Below, piece after piece: positions 26,386-33,839 of a DNA stretch of 64,000 bases. Every line of letters begins with the position of its first letter. The first letter of the stretch is position 1. The position numbers and the translations under genes were made by a program. Below the pieces are notes generated by a model. The model was given only the letters and a program-made list of their open reading frames with translations, did not search any database and was not told the origin of the DNA. Origin of the DNA: Pseudomonas sp. LB-090624 (GTDB lineage Bacteria; Pseudomonadota; Gammaproteobacteria; Pseudomonadales; Pseudomonadaceae); the NCBI RefSeq assembly GCF_003205205.1, contig NZ_QJRL01000017.1, positions 45,582 through 109,581 on the forward strand, written 5' to 3'.

Positions 26386-27074
26386 CTCAAGACAATCAGG
26401 GGCTGGATTTTTCCACGGTGATCGCCTCCACCGTGCACGACCTCAAGAGTTCCCTGGCGGCGTTGATCCAGTCCCACAGCCAGTGGGTGCAACGCTTGCC
26501 CGAAGAGCTGCGCGGCGGTGCCGAGCAAGGGATGATTGAGCACGAGTTTCGTCACCTCAACGGCATGCTGGTGCAGTTGCTGGGTTTATACAAGCTGGGA
26601 GTGAACCAGCTGCCGGTGTGCCCGGACTACCATGAGCTGGATGATTTCATCGAAGCCCAGCTGGCAGCGCATGAGGAAGTGCTGAAGCACAACGATATCC
26701 TCGCCACGTGGCGCATCGATACCGACAACCCGCTGGGTTTCTTTGACCGCGAACTGGTGGCCTCGGTGATCGCCAACGTCATCACCAACGCCACCCGCTT
26801 CGCCGGGCATGCTTTGTTGATCACCATTGAAGAGGCTGACAACCAGCTGGCCATCTGCGTCAACGACGATGGCCCGGGTTATCCGCAGCGCATGCTCGAG
26901 CGCCAGGAGGAGTACATCCAGGGCATCGACTCGACCAGCGGCAGTACCGGCCTGGGGCTGTACTTCGCGGCGCGGATCGCGGCGCTGCATGAAAGCGGCG
27001 GTGTGCGCGGGCGGATCGAGATTTCCAATGGCGGGGCGCTTGGGGGCGGGTTGTTCAGGTTGTTCCTGCCTTGA
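26382..27074 (+). CDS. small soluble sensor histidine kinase
   Basis: This 230-residue protein contains little beyond a kinase core. The phospho-acceptor motif is HDLKSSL with H19. The ATPase domain has N-box residues N132 and N136, the G1 box DDGPGYP (162-168) and the G2 box GSTGLGLYFA (187-196). It has no membrane segment and no recognised sensor domain. The start codon overlaps the stop of the TPR response regulator, so they are almost certainly partners. Signal input must come from the short N-terminus or from other proteins. Confidence 0.88.
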   Translation: MTQDNQGLDFSTVIASTVHDLKSSLAALIQSHSQWVQRLPEELRGGAEQGMIEHEFRHLNGMLVQLLGLYKLGVNQLPVCPDYHELDDFIEAQLAAHEEVLKHNDILATWRIDTDNPLGFFDRELVASVIANVITNATRFAGHALLITIEEADNQLAICVNDDGPGYPQRMLERQEEYIQGIDSTSGSTGLGLYFAARIAALHESGGVRGRIEISNGGALGGGLFRLFLP

Positions 27075-27084
27075 GGTATTGGGT

Positions 27085-27274
27085 GCCTGTGAGATCGAGC
27101 GCCGCCCGCGCGGCGCATCGCGAGCTGCGCTCGCTCCCTTGGCGTATGGCGCGATATCGCGTCGTAAAACAAGGCGGTCGCGCGCGCCTGTCACAGGCAT
27201 AACTGGCCCGAAACAAATGTAGGAGCGAGCGCAGCTCGCGATGCGCCGCGCGGGCGGCGCTCGATCTCACAGGC
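27085..27274. repeat. composite palindromic repeat element (53-bp inverted repeats)
   Basis: Two perfect inverted copies of a 53-bp sequence (27085-27137 and 27222-27274) flank an 84-base centre. That centre holds a further palindrome around CGCGATATCGCG. The same family appears at 32433-32480 and three times at 63092-63872. It lies between the small kinase gene and the hydrolase gene. No ORF or transposase is inside. Confidence 0.93.
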
Positions 27275-27363
27275 GCCACTTCGCTCAAGCCATGAACCTC
27301 GTGCACCCACCCCATTTTCCTGTCAGGCTCGTAGCAGAACCCAGCGTTACCTGCGAGAACACC

Positions 27364-28008
27364 ATGACCCAAACCCCGTCTGCACTCATCCGCGAAACCT
27401 TTCCGGTAGGCCCTTTGCAATGCAACTGCACGCTGATCGGCGACCCGCTGACCAAAAAGGCCATCGTCGTCGACCCGGGCGGTGACCCGGACAAGATCCT
27501 CGCCCGCCTGCAGGCCCACGGTCTTACGCTGGTGAGCATCATTCACACACACGCGCACTTCGATCATTTTCTGGCCTCGGGCAAGCTCAAGGCGCTGACC
27601 GGCGCCACCTTGCACCTGCACAAGGACGACCAGGCGCTGTGGGACAACCTGGAAATGCAGTGCCAGATGTTCGGCGTGCCCTACACCCCAGTACCGTCCC
27701 CCGACCGTTGGCTGGCCGATGACGAAGAACTGGCCTGCGGCTGCGGCGTGGCATTGCATACTCCAGGGCACACCCCGGGCTCGATGAGCTTCTGGTTCGC
27801 CGATGCCAAGCTGCTGATCGCCGGTGACACCCTGTTCCGTCGCGGCATTGGCCGCACCGACCTGTGGGGGGGCGACCAGCGGGCGATCGTGCGTTCCATC
27901 AAGGAGCGGCTTTACCGGCTGGACGAGGAGGCCGTCGTGGTGACCGGCCACGGGCCCGATACCCGGTTGGGTGACGAAATGCGCGAGAACCCCTTCGTGC
28001 GTGCCTGA
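27364..28008 (+). CDS. metallo-beta-lactamase fold hydrolase (glyoxalase II-like, YcbL type)
   Basis: This 214-residue protein has the metal-binding motif HTHAHFDH (residues about 61-68), a second histidine in TPGHTPGS, and an aspartate in LIAGDTLF. These are the usual ligands of a dinuclear metallohydrolase. It is closest to YcbL-type glyoxalase II-like thioesterases that cleave S-lactoylglutathione or related thioesters. The frame is open upstream into the repeat element at 27241, but the ATG at 27364 is the proper family start. Exact substrate is uncertain. Confidence 0.88.
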   Translation: MTQTPSALIRETFPVGPLQCNCTLIGDPLTKKAIVVDPGGDPDKILARLQAHGLTLVSIIHTHAHFDHFLASGKLKALTGATLHLHKDDQALWDNLEMQCQMFGVPYTPVPSPDRWLADDEELACGCGVALHTPGHTPGSMSFWFADAKLLIAGDTLFRRGIGRTDLWGGDQRAIVRSIKERLYRLDEEAVVVTGHGPDTRLGDEMRENPFVRA

Positions 28009-28116
28009 TGGCACATGAAGGCACTTTCATGGAATTTTTCGTTGCCGACGCAATCCAAGGCTGGCATAGATCCCTTTATGATCTGCCGCATTCATGAATT
28101 CAGTAGGAGCTTGTCC

Positions 28117-28839
28117 ATGTTCACCATGCGTCGTCTGATTATCGTCGCAACTGCCGCTGCCCTGATGACCGGCTGTGCCGGCCAGAATCCCTACGACAAC
28201 CAGGGCCAGGCGCAGGGCTCCACCGGGATGAGCAAGACCGCCAAGTATGGTGGCCTGGGCGCGTTGGCCGGCGCCATCGCGGGTGCCGCCATCGACCACA
28301 ACAACCGTGGCAAGGGGGCACTCATCGGTGCCGCTGCAGTGGGTGCTGCCGCTGCTGGTTACGGCTACTACGCCGACAAGCAGGAAGCCGAACTGCGCGC
28401 GCAGATGGCCAACACTGGCGTGGAAGTGCAACGCCAGGGTGACCAGATCAAGCTGATCATGCCGGGCAACATCACCTTCGCCACCGACTCGGCCAACATC
28501 GCCCCAAGCTTCTACTCGCCGCTGAACAACCTGGCTGGCTCGTTCAAGCAGTTCAACCAGAACACCATCGAAGTGGTCGGCTTCACCGACAGCACTGGCA
28601 GCCGCCAACACAACATGGACCTGTCCCAGCGCCGTGCGCAGGCGGTCAGCACCTACCTGACCTCGCAGGGTGTGGATGCCTCGCGTATTTCTGTACGTGG
28701 CATGGGCCCGGACCAGCCGATCGCCAGCAACGCTGACGCCAATGGCCGTGCGCAGAACCGCCGGGTGGAAGTGAACCTGAAGCCGATTCCGGGTCAGCAG
28801 TATGACCAGCAGCAAGGCCAGGTTCAGCAGTATCCGTGA
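28117..28839 (+). CDS. OmpA family lipoprotein with glycine zipper (YiaD-like)
   Basis: This 240-residue protein has a lipobox LMTGC with C20, then a glycine-rich segment (GLGALAGAIAGAAI and GAAAVGAAAAGYGYY) typical of glycine-zipper membrane-associating regions. The C-terminal OmpA-like domain contains VVGFTDSTGS, SQRRAQAVSTYL and NRRVEV and should bind peptidoglycan. It is therefore an outer-membrane lipoprotein tethering the envelope. The ATG at 28117 has an AGGAG ribosome binding site. A hairpin follows the stop. Confidence 0.92.
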   Translation: MFTMRRLIIVATAAALMTGCAGQNPYDNQGQAQGSTGMSKTAKYGGLGALAGAIAGAAIDHNNRGKGALIGAAAVGAAAAGYGYYADKQEAELRAQMANTGVEVQRQGDQIKLIMPGNITFATDSANIAPSFYSPLNNLAGSFKQFNQNTIEVVGFTDSTGSRQHNMDLSQRRAQAVSTYLTSQGVDASRISVRGMGPDQPIASNADANGRAQNRRVEVNLKPIPGQQYDQQQGQVQQYP

Positions 28840-28848
28840 TTGACCGCC

Positions 28849-28869
28849 AGGGGCTGCAACGCAGCCCCT
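28849..28869. terminator. hairpin between convergent OmpA-like gene and pta
   Basis: The perfect 9-bp stem AGGGGCTGC / GCAGCCCCT with loop AAC lies between two convergent genes. It probably ends both transcripts, although no T-run is present. Confidence 0.65.
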
Positions 28870-28874
28870 GCTTC

Positions 28875-30962
28875 CTAGCGCGCTACGCTGGCCTGAATCG
28901 CCGTCAGGGCAATGGTATGCACGATATCGTCTACCTGCGCCCCTCGCGGCAAGTCGTTCACCGGCTTGCGCAACCCCTGCAGCATCGGCCCCAGGCTGAC
29001 CCCGTCAGCACTGCGCTGTACCGCCTTGTGTGTGGTATTGCCGGTATTCAGGTCGGGGAACACGAATACCGTGGCACGCCCGGCCACCGGGCTGCCTGGT
29101 GCCAGCTCCCGGGCAATTGCCGGGTTGGCCGCCGCGTCATATTGCAGAGGGCCGTCGATCAGTAGATCGTGCGCTGCGTTCTGTGCCAGGCGTGTCGCTT
29201 CGCGCACTTTCCCGACTTCCTCATCGCTGGCCGAATCGCTTGAGTAACTGATCATCGCCACCCGCGGCGCAATGCCGAAGGCCTGCGCCGATTCGGCGCT
29301 CTGCCGGGCAATTTCGGCCAGTTCGGCAGCGCTTGGGTGCGGGTTCATCACGCAGTCGCCGTACACCAGTACCTGCTCGGGGAACAGCATGAAGAACACC
29401 GACGACACCAGGCTCGAGCCCGGCGCAGTCTTGATCAACTGCAGGGCAGGGCGGATGGTGTTGGCAGTGGAGTGCACCAGCCCGGAAACCAGGCCGTCCA
29501 CTTCGTCCAGGGCCAGCATCATGGTCCCGATCACCACCGGGTCTTCCAGTTGCTGCTCGGCCATCGGGGCGTTGAGGTTCTTGCTTTTGCGCAGCTCGAC
29601 CATCGGTTCTACGTAGCGCCCGCGTATCAGCTCCGGGTCGAGGATTTCCAGGCCCGGCGGCAAGGTAATGCCTTGGGCGCGTGCCACGGCATCCACATCT
29701 TCGGGCTTGGCCAGCAGCACGCAACGGGCAATGCCTCGGGCCTGGCAGATGGCTGCCGCCTGAACCAGCAAAGGCTCGGCCCCCTCAGGCAGGACGATAC
29801 GCTTGTTCGCTTGCTGCGCGCGCTGGATCAACTGGTAGCGGAATACCGCCGGCGACAGCCGCAGTTCGCGCGGTGTGCCGCAGCGTTGGTGCAACCAGGC
29901 CGCGTCGAGGTGGCTGGCGACAAAGTCGGTAATGAATTCGGCGCGCTCGCGGTCATCCACCGGAATTTCGCGGTTCAGCGAGTTGAGCTGGTTGGCGGTG
30001 TCGTACGAGCCGGTACTTACCGACAGGATAGGCAGCCCGGCCTGTAGCGCGCCACGGCACAGGCCAAGGATACGTGCGTCAGGCTTGCTGTCGCTGGTCA
30101 GCAGCAGGCCGGCCAGTGGCACACCATTGATTGCTGCCAGGCTGACGGCAAGGATGATGTCGTCGCGATCACCCGGGGTTACGACCAAGGTGCCTGACGT
30201 GAGCAGCGGTACGGTGTTGGCCACCGTGCGGGCGCAGATGATGATCTTGCTCATGCGCCGCTGCTCGTAGTCGCCGGCATTGAGCACCTGGGCGCCAAGC
30301 AGGTCGGCCACGTCACGGGTGCGCGGGGCGTTCAGCTCGGGCTGGTAGGGGATACAGCCCAGCAGTTGGAAATCATTGCCACGCAGCAGCGGCGAGTGCT
30401 CGCGCAGGCGGGTGGCGAAGTCCGCCATGCTTTCCTCGGTACGCACCTTGTTGAGAATCACCCCGAGCACTTTCGGATCGCGTGGGCCGCCGAACAACTG
30501 GGCCTGCAGTTCGACCCGGCCGGACAGCTCGCTGAGCACTTCATTTTCCGGGGCTGAAACCAGGATTACCTCGGCATCCAGGCTCTTGGCCAAGTGCAGG
30601 TTGACCCGTGCCGCATAGCTGGCGTGGCGCGTTGGCACCATCCCCTCGACCACCACCACGTCATTGCCGACGCAGGCTTGCTGGTACAGGCGGATGATTT
30701 CTTCAAGCAGTTCGTCCAGCTGGCCGTCGCCGAGCATGCGCTCGACATGGGCCAGGCTCAGCGGCACGGGGGGCTTGATGCCATGGGTGCGGGCGACCAG
30801 TTCGGTGGAGCGCTCCGGGCCGGTGTCACCCGGGTGGGGCTGGGCGATCGGCTTGAAGAAGCCGACCTTCAGGCCGGCACGCTCAAGGGTGCGCACCAGG
30901 CCCAGGCTGATCGAAGTCAGGCCGACACCAAAGTCGGTCGGCGCAATGAAAAATGTCTGCAT
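28875..30962 (-). CDS. pta: phosphate acetyltransferase
   Basis: Pta interconverts acetyl-CoA and acetyl phosphate. The 695-residue length is that of the long form. It has an N-terminal P-loop-related domain (starting MQTFFIAPTDFGVGLTS), a central DRTGG domain, and a C-terminal catalytic PTA_PTB domain with GLVHSTANT and the final FPDLNTGNTTHKAVQR. The frame is open to 31142, but the ATG at 30962 is the family start. No acetate kinase gene is adjacent in this window, so the usual ackA-pta pairing is absent or ackA lies elsewhere. Confidence 0.95.
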   Translation of the reverse strand: MQTFFIAPTDFGVGLTSISLGLVRTLERAGLKVGFFKPIAQPHPGDTGPERSTELVARTHGIKPPVPLSLAHVERMLGDGQLDELLEEIIRLYQQACVGNDVVVVEGMVPTRHASYAARVNLHLAKSLDAEVILVSAPENEVLSELSGRVELQAQLFGGPRDPKVLGVILNKVRTEESMADFATRLREHSPLLRGNDFQLLGCIPYQPELNAPRTRDVADLLGAQVLNAGDYEQRRMSKIIICARTVANTVPLLTSGTLVVTPGDRDDIILAVSLAAINGVPLAGLLLTSDSKPDARILGLCRGALQAGLPILSVSTGSYDTANQLNSLNREIPVDDRERAEFITDFVASHLDAAWLHQRCGTPRELRLSPAVFRYQLIQRAQQANKRIVLPEGAEPLLVQAAAICQARGIARCVLLAKPEDVDAVARAQGITLPPGLEILDPELIRGRYVEPMVELRKSKNLNAPMAEQQLEDPVVIGTMMLALDEVDGLVSGLVHSTANTIRPALQLIKTAPGSSLVSSVFFMLFPEQVLVYGDCVMNPHPSAAELAEIARQSAESAQAFGIAPRVAMISYSSDSASDEEVGKVREATRLAQNAAHDLLIDGPLQYDAAANPAIARELAPGSPVAGRATVFVFPDLNTGNTTHKAVQRSADGVSLGPMLQGLRKPVNDLPRGAQVDDIVHTIALTAIQASVAR

Positions 30963-30993
30963 GCGTGCTTCTCGAAATAAGCGGTGCAAGAAA

Positions 30994-31281
30994 TTAACGG
31001 CCAAGGGTAGCGCTATCGGCCCCTTGTGCGCACCAGCCGCAAGCGAAAGGCTGGCCGATGTGCTGCGCGCGCTGGGCCGGGTCGAGCACCCATGGGCGTG
31101 CCTGCCACGGCGGCTGGTGGCGCAGGTGCTGGGTATGGCCACAGGACAGTTCGGCCACCCAATGGCCTTCTTCGTCCTGATGAAAGCCGGTGATCCGACT
31201 GATGGGCCGTTGCTCGTCCGCGGTGCGTTCGCAATCGGACGATGGCTTGGTTACACTTGTGCGCTCTACATTCTTTTGCAA
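30994..31281 (-). CDS. DUF3565 domain protein
   Basis: The conserved part begins ISRITGFHQDEEGHWVAELSC and continues CGH-x3-HLRHQPPW with a late CGWC, matching the DUF3565 family of small cysteine- and histidine-rich proteins that may bind zinc. About 70 residues are confidently coding. The start is uncertain. I list a TTG at 31281, because the ATG at 31296 exactly faces the start codon of the divergent isomerase gene, leaving no room for signals. It lies 31 bases upstream of pta on the same strand. Confidence 0.65.
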   Translation of the reverse strand: MQKNVERTSVTKPSSDCERTADEQRPISRITGFHQDEEGHWVAELSCGHTQHLRHQPPWQARPWVLDPAQRAQHIGQPFACGWCAQGADSATLGR

Positions 31282-31294
31282 AAGGTCTTGCCCC

Positions 31295-31780
31295 ATGCTG
31301 ATCGCCGCCAACAAGGCTGTCTCCATCGACTATACCCTGACCAACGACGCCGGGGAGACCATCGACAGCTCCGCCGGTGGTGCCCCGCTGGTTTACCTGC
31401 ACGGTGCCGGCAACATCATCCCGGGCCTGGAAAAAGCCCTGGAAGGCAAGCAGGCTGGTGACGAGCTGAACGTTTCCATCGAGCCGGAAGACGCCTACGG
31501 CGAATACCTGGCCGAGCTGGTCAGCACCCTGAACCGTAGCCTGTTCGAAGGCGTCGACGAACTGGAAGTGGGCATGCAGTTCCACGCTTCGGCGCCGGAC
31601 GGCCAGATGCAGATCGTCACCATCCGCGACATCGACGGCGACGACGTCACCGTTGATGGCAACCACCCGCTGGCCGGCCAGCGCCTGACCTTCCAGGTCA
31701 AGGTCGTGAACGTGCGTGACGCCAGCGACGAAGAAATCGCTCACCGTCACATCCACGGTGAAGGTGGCCATCACCACTGA
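31295..31780 (+). CDS. FKBP-type peptidyl-prolyl isomerase (SlyD-like)
   Basis: This 161-residue protein matches the SlyD group of FKBP isomerases, which accelerate proline isomerisation and act as chaperones. The FKBP core has IDYTLTNDAGETIDSS and GAGNIIPGLEKALEGK, with the insert-in-flap domain in the middle. The short C-terminal tail HRHIHGEGGHHH is histidine-rich and could bind nickel as in SlyD, although it is much shorter than the E. coli tail. The start ATG faces that of the divergent DUF3565 frame. Confidence 0.9.
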   Translation: MLIAANKAVSIDYTLTNDAGETIDSSAGGAPLVYLHGAGNIIPGLEKALEGKQAGDELNVSIEPEDAYGEYLAELVSTLNRSLFEGVDELEVGMQFHASAPDGQMQIVTIRDIDGDDVTVDGNHPLAGQRLTFQVKVVNVRDASDEEIAHRHIHGEGGHHH

Positions 31781-31808
31781 TTTTCTGCGCTAAGCTCAGA
31801 AAGTCGCC

Positions 31809-31872
31809 AGGCGCTCGGGCAAGCCGATTTGCCTTCCTACGGGAGGGGGACGGTTTGGACGAGCGCCTTTTT
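31809..31872 (+). ncRNA. compact structured RNA / attenuator-like element before the peroxidase gene
   Basis: A perfect 9-bp outer stem, AGGCGCTCG (31809-31817) with CGAGCGCCT (31860-31868), runs into five T residues. It encloses two hairpins. One is GGCAA / TTGCC (31818-31833). The other is capped by the stable tetraloop cUACGg around 31837-31842. The architecture looks like a small regulatory RNA, riboswitch-like attenuator or sRNA with its terminator, 53 bases before the glutathione peroxidase start. I cannot assign it to a known RNA family. Confidence 0.55.
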
Positions 31873-31925
31873 AGTGGGCGGAATTCGCCGACGCGGCAAC
31901 CGGGAACCTGAGAGGGGATGTCATC

Positions 31926-32408
31926 ATGAGTGCATTTCACGAGCTGAAGCTGGACGCGCTGAACGGCGGAGAGCTACCTCTGGCACCGTTCAAGGGCCAA
32001 GTGGTGCTGGTGGTCAACGTTGCCTCCAAGTGTGGTCTTACGCCGCAATACAAAGCCCTGGAACACCTCTACCAGGCGTACAAGGACAAGGGCTTCAATG
32101 TGCTTGGCTTGCCGTGCAACCAGTTTGCCGGGCAGGAGCCGGGTAGCGAGAAGGAAATCCAGGACTTCTGCAGCCTCAACTACGGGGTGAGCTTCCCGCT
32201 GGGGGGCAAGCTGGAGGTCAACGGGCCGCAGCGCCATTCGCTGTATCGCCTGTTGGCGGGTGAGGGGGCCGAGTTTCCGGGCGACATCACCTGGAACTTC
32301 GAGAAGTTTCTGGTTGGCAAGGACGGCCGGGTATTGGCGCGTTTCTCACCTCGCACCGCGCCGGATGACCCGGTGGTGGTGCAGGCAATCGAGAAAGCGC
32401 TAGCCTGA
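31926..32408 (+). CDS. glutathione peroxidase family thiol peroxidase
   Basis: This 160-residue protein reduces hydroperoxides using glutathione or thioredoxin. The catalytic cysteine is C36 in NVASKCGLTPQY, with the partner glutamine in LPCNQFAGQEPGS and tryptophan in TWNFEKFLV. It is a cysteine-type enzyme, not a selenoprotein. A GAGAGGGG ribosome-binding region precedes the ATG at 31926. The upstream structured RNA may control it. It is followed by a deleted copy of the palindromic repeat family. Confidence 0.92.
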   Translation: MSAFHELKLDALNGGELPLAPFKGQVVLVVNVASKCGLTPQYKALEHLYQAYKDKGFNVLGLPCNQFAGQEPGSEKEIQDFCSLNYGVSFPLGGKLEVNGPQRHSLYRLLAGEGAEFPGDITWNFEKFLVGKDGRVLARFSPRTAPDDPVVVQAIEKALA

Positions 32409-32432
32409 AGAACGCCTGTCGGGATGCTTTGG

Positions 32433-32480
32433 GCACCTGTGAGATCGAGCGCCGCCTGCGCGGCACCTATCTCACAGGCG
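32433..32480. repeat. short derivative of the palindromic repeat family
   Basis: Terminal inverted repeats CCTGTGAGAT (32436-32445) and ATCTCACAGG (32469-32478) flank a 23-base remnant of the larger arm. It looks like an internally deleted form of the 190-bp element at 27085. It overlaps the last codons and stop of the minus-strand glycosyltransferase gene. Confidence 0.85.
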
Positions 32481-33662
32481 CTGCAAAAATTGCCCAGAAC
32501 GCCCAGCCGCAGCACCAGGTTGCCGGCAGGCGCCGTCCAGGTACCCCTCGAACTGCTCGACAATTGCCCCCCAGCCTTGACGGCTGGCATGCTGCCGCGC
32601 ATTCAGGCGAACCCGGCGCAACGTTTCCTCATCTTCCAGCAGCCAGCAGGCCGCATCGATGAACGCTGCCTGGTCACCCGGCATCGCTAGTGCACCACTG
32701 TGCCCATGGCGAATATGCTGTGCGGCCGCGGCTTCGTCATAAGCGATTACTGCCAACCCGGAGGCCATGCCCTCGAGTACCACATTACCGAAGGTTTCGG
32801 TCAGGCTCGGAAACAGGAACAGGTCCCCGCTGGCATAGTGCTCAGCCAGAACCTCGCCGCGCTGGGCGCCACAGAACACCGCGTCTGGCAGCAGTCGTTG
32901 AAGGGCGGCGCGCTGTGGGCCGTCACCGACCAGAATCAGGCGCAGGCGCTTCTGTGGATAAGCCTTCTGCAACGCCTCGAGGCAGGGGCGCAGCAGGCCA
33001 AGGTTTTTTTCCACTGCCAACCGCCCCACGTGCAGCACGGCGATATCATCCGTGCTTAACCCCCAGCCTTCGCGCAATGCCTGGCTGCGCCGGGCCGGGT
33101 TGAACAGGCAGGCGTCCACCCCCCGGGCGAGCAGTTCCAGGCGCTCGAAACCACGACGTTCCAGTTCCAGGCGCTGGCTGGCGCTGGGCACCAGGGTGAC
33201 CGCTGTTCGGCGATGGAACCAGCGCAGGTAGTGGGTAAGGAGGCGCGCCAGCAAACCCAGGCCGTACTGGCCGGAATACTGCGGAAAGTTGGTATGGAAG
33301 CCGCTGACGACAGGGATCCCAAGGCGCCTGGCCGCGCGCAGGGCGCTGAACCCCAGCGGCCCCTCGGTGGCGATGTACAGTACATCTGGCCGTTGCCGGC
33401 GCCAGCGGCGCAACAGCGTCCGTATCGACACCTCGCCCCATTGCAAGCCGGGGTATCCCGGCAGTGCCCAGCCACGGCACAGCATGAGGTGGGGGTCATT
33501 GTGCACCGGCCCTTCGCCGGGTTGGCGCGGGCGCACCACTTCGATCTGGTGGCCGCGTTGACGCAGGCCTTCGCCGAGGCGGCCAAGGGTGTTGGCCACG
33601 CCGTTGATTTCGGGTGGGAAGGTTTCGCTGACCAAGGTAATGCGCAGGGCGGGTGTATTCAT
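32472..33662 (-). CDS. GT4 family glycosyltransferase
   Basis: This 396-residue protein has the N-terminal ETFPPEINGVANTLGRL motif and the C-terminal nucleotide-sugar block SLTETFGNVVLEGMASG of GT-B, family 4 glycosyltransferases. It resembles the mannosyl- or glucosyl-transferases that glycosylate diacylglycerol or phosphatidylinositol, but the acceptor is not known here. The start at 33662 (MNTPALRITLV) matches the family, and the frame extends further to 33776. Its final three codons and stop come from an inserted repeat element, so the C-terminus may differ from relatives. Confidence 0.87.
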   Translation of the reverse strand: MNTPALRITLVSETFPPEINGVANTLGRLGEGLRQRGHQIEVVRPRQPGEGPVHNDPHLMLCRGWALPGYPGLQWGEVSIRTLLRRWRRQRPDVLYIATEGPLGFSALRAARRLGIPVVSGFHTNFPQYSGQYGLGLLARLLTHYLRWFHRRTAVTLVPSASQRLELERRGFERLELLARGVDACLFNPARRSQALREGWGLSTDDIAVLHVGRLAVEKNLGLLRPCLEALQKAYPQKRLRLILVGDGPQRAALQRLLPDAVFCGAQRGEVLAEHYASGDLFLFPSLTETFGNVVLEGMASGLAVIAYDEAAAAQHIRHGHSGALAMPGDQAAFIDAACWLLEDEETLRRVRLNARQHASRQGWGAIVEQFEGYLDGACRQPGAAAGRSGQFLQRL

Positions 33663-33772
33663 GACAAAAAGTTTCCGCCTGCTCGATTGCGTCACTGTGA
33701 CGGCTCTGTGACGCGCAGATGACAGCTGACCGGCGTCGCTGGTGGATTTGCGAATATTTATCGGCACTGTAC

Positions 33773-33800
33773 TCAAGAAGGTGTCACCGGCAGCCGATGA
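33773..33800 (+). promoter_or_regulatory. candidate FliA (sigma-28) promoter
   Basis: The elements TCAAG (33773-33777) and GCCGATGA (33793-33800), separated by 15 bases, match the flagellar sigma-28 consensus with one mismatch in the -10 element and a slightly long spacer. The placement 40 bases before a chemoreceptor gene supports it. Confidence 0.5.
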
Positions 33801-33839
33801 AGATGCATTCGACTACCGATGCGCTCCAGGAGAGCGGTG

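Noticed and set aside
32421..32471. Rho-independent terminator for the peroxidase gene
   Set aside because: The inverted repeat here is a member of the palindromic repeat family and lacks a T-run, so it is listed as a repeat. It might still end transcripts.
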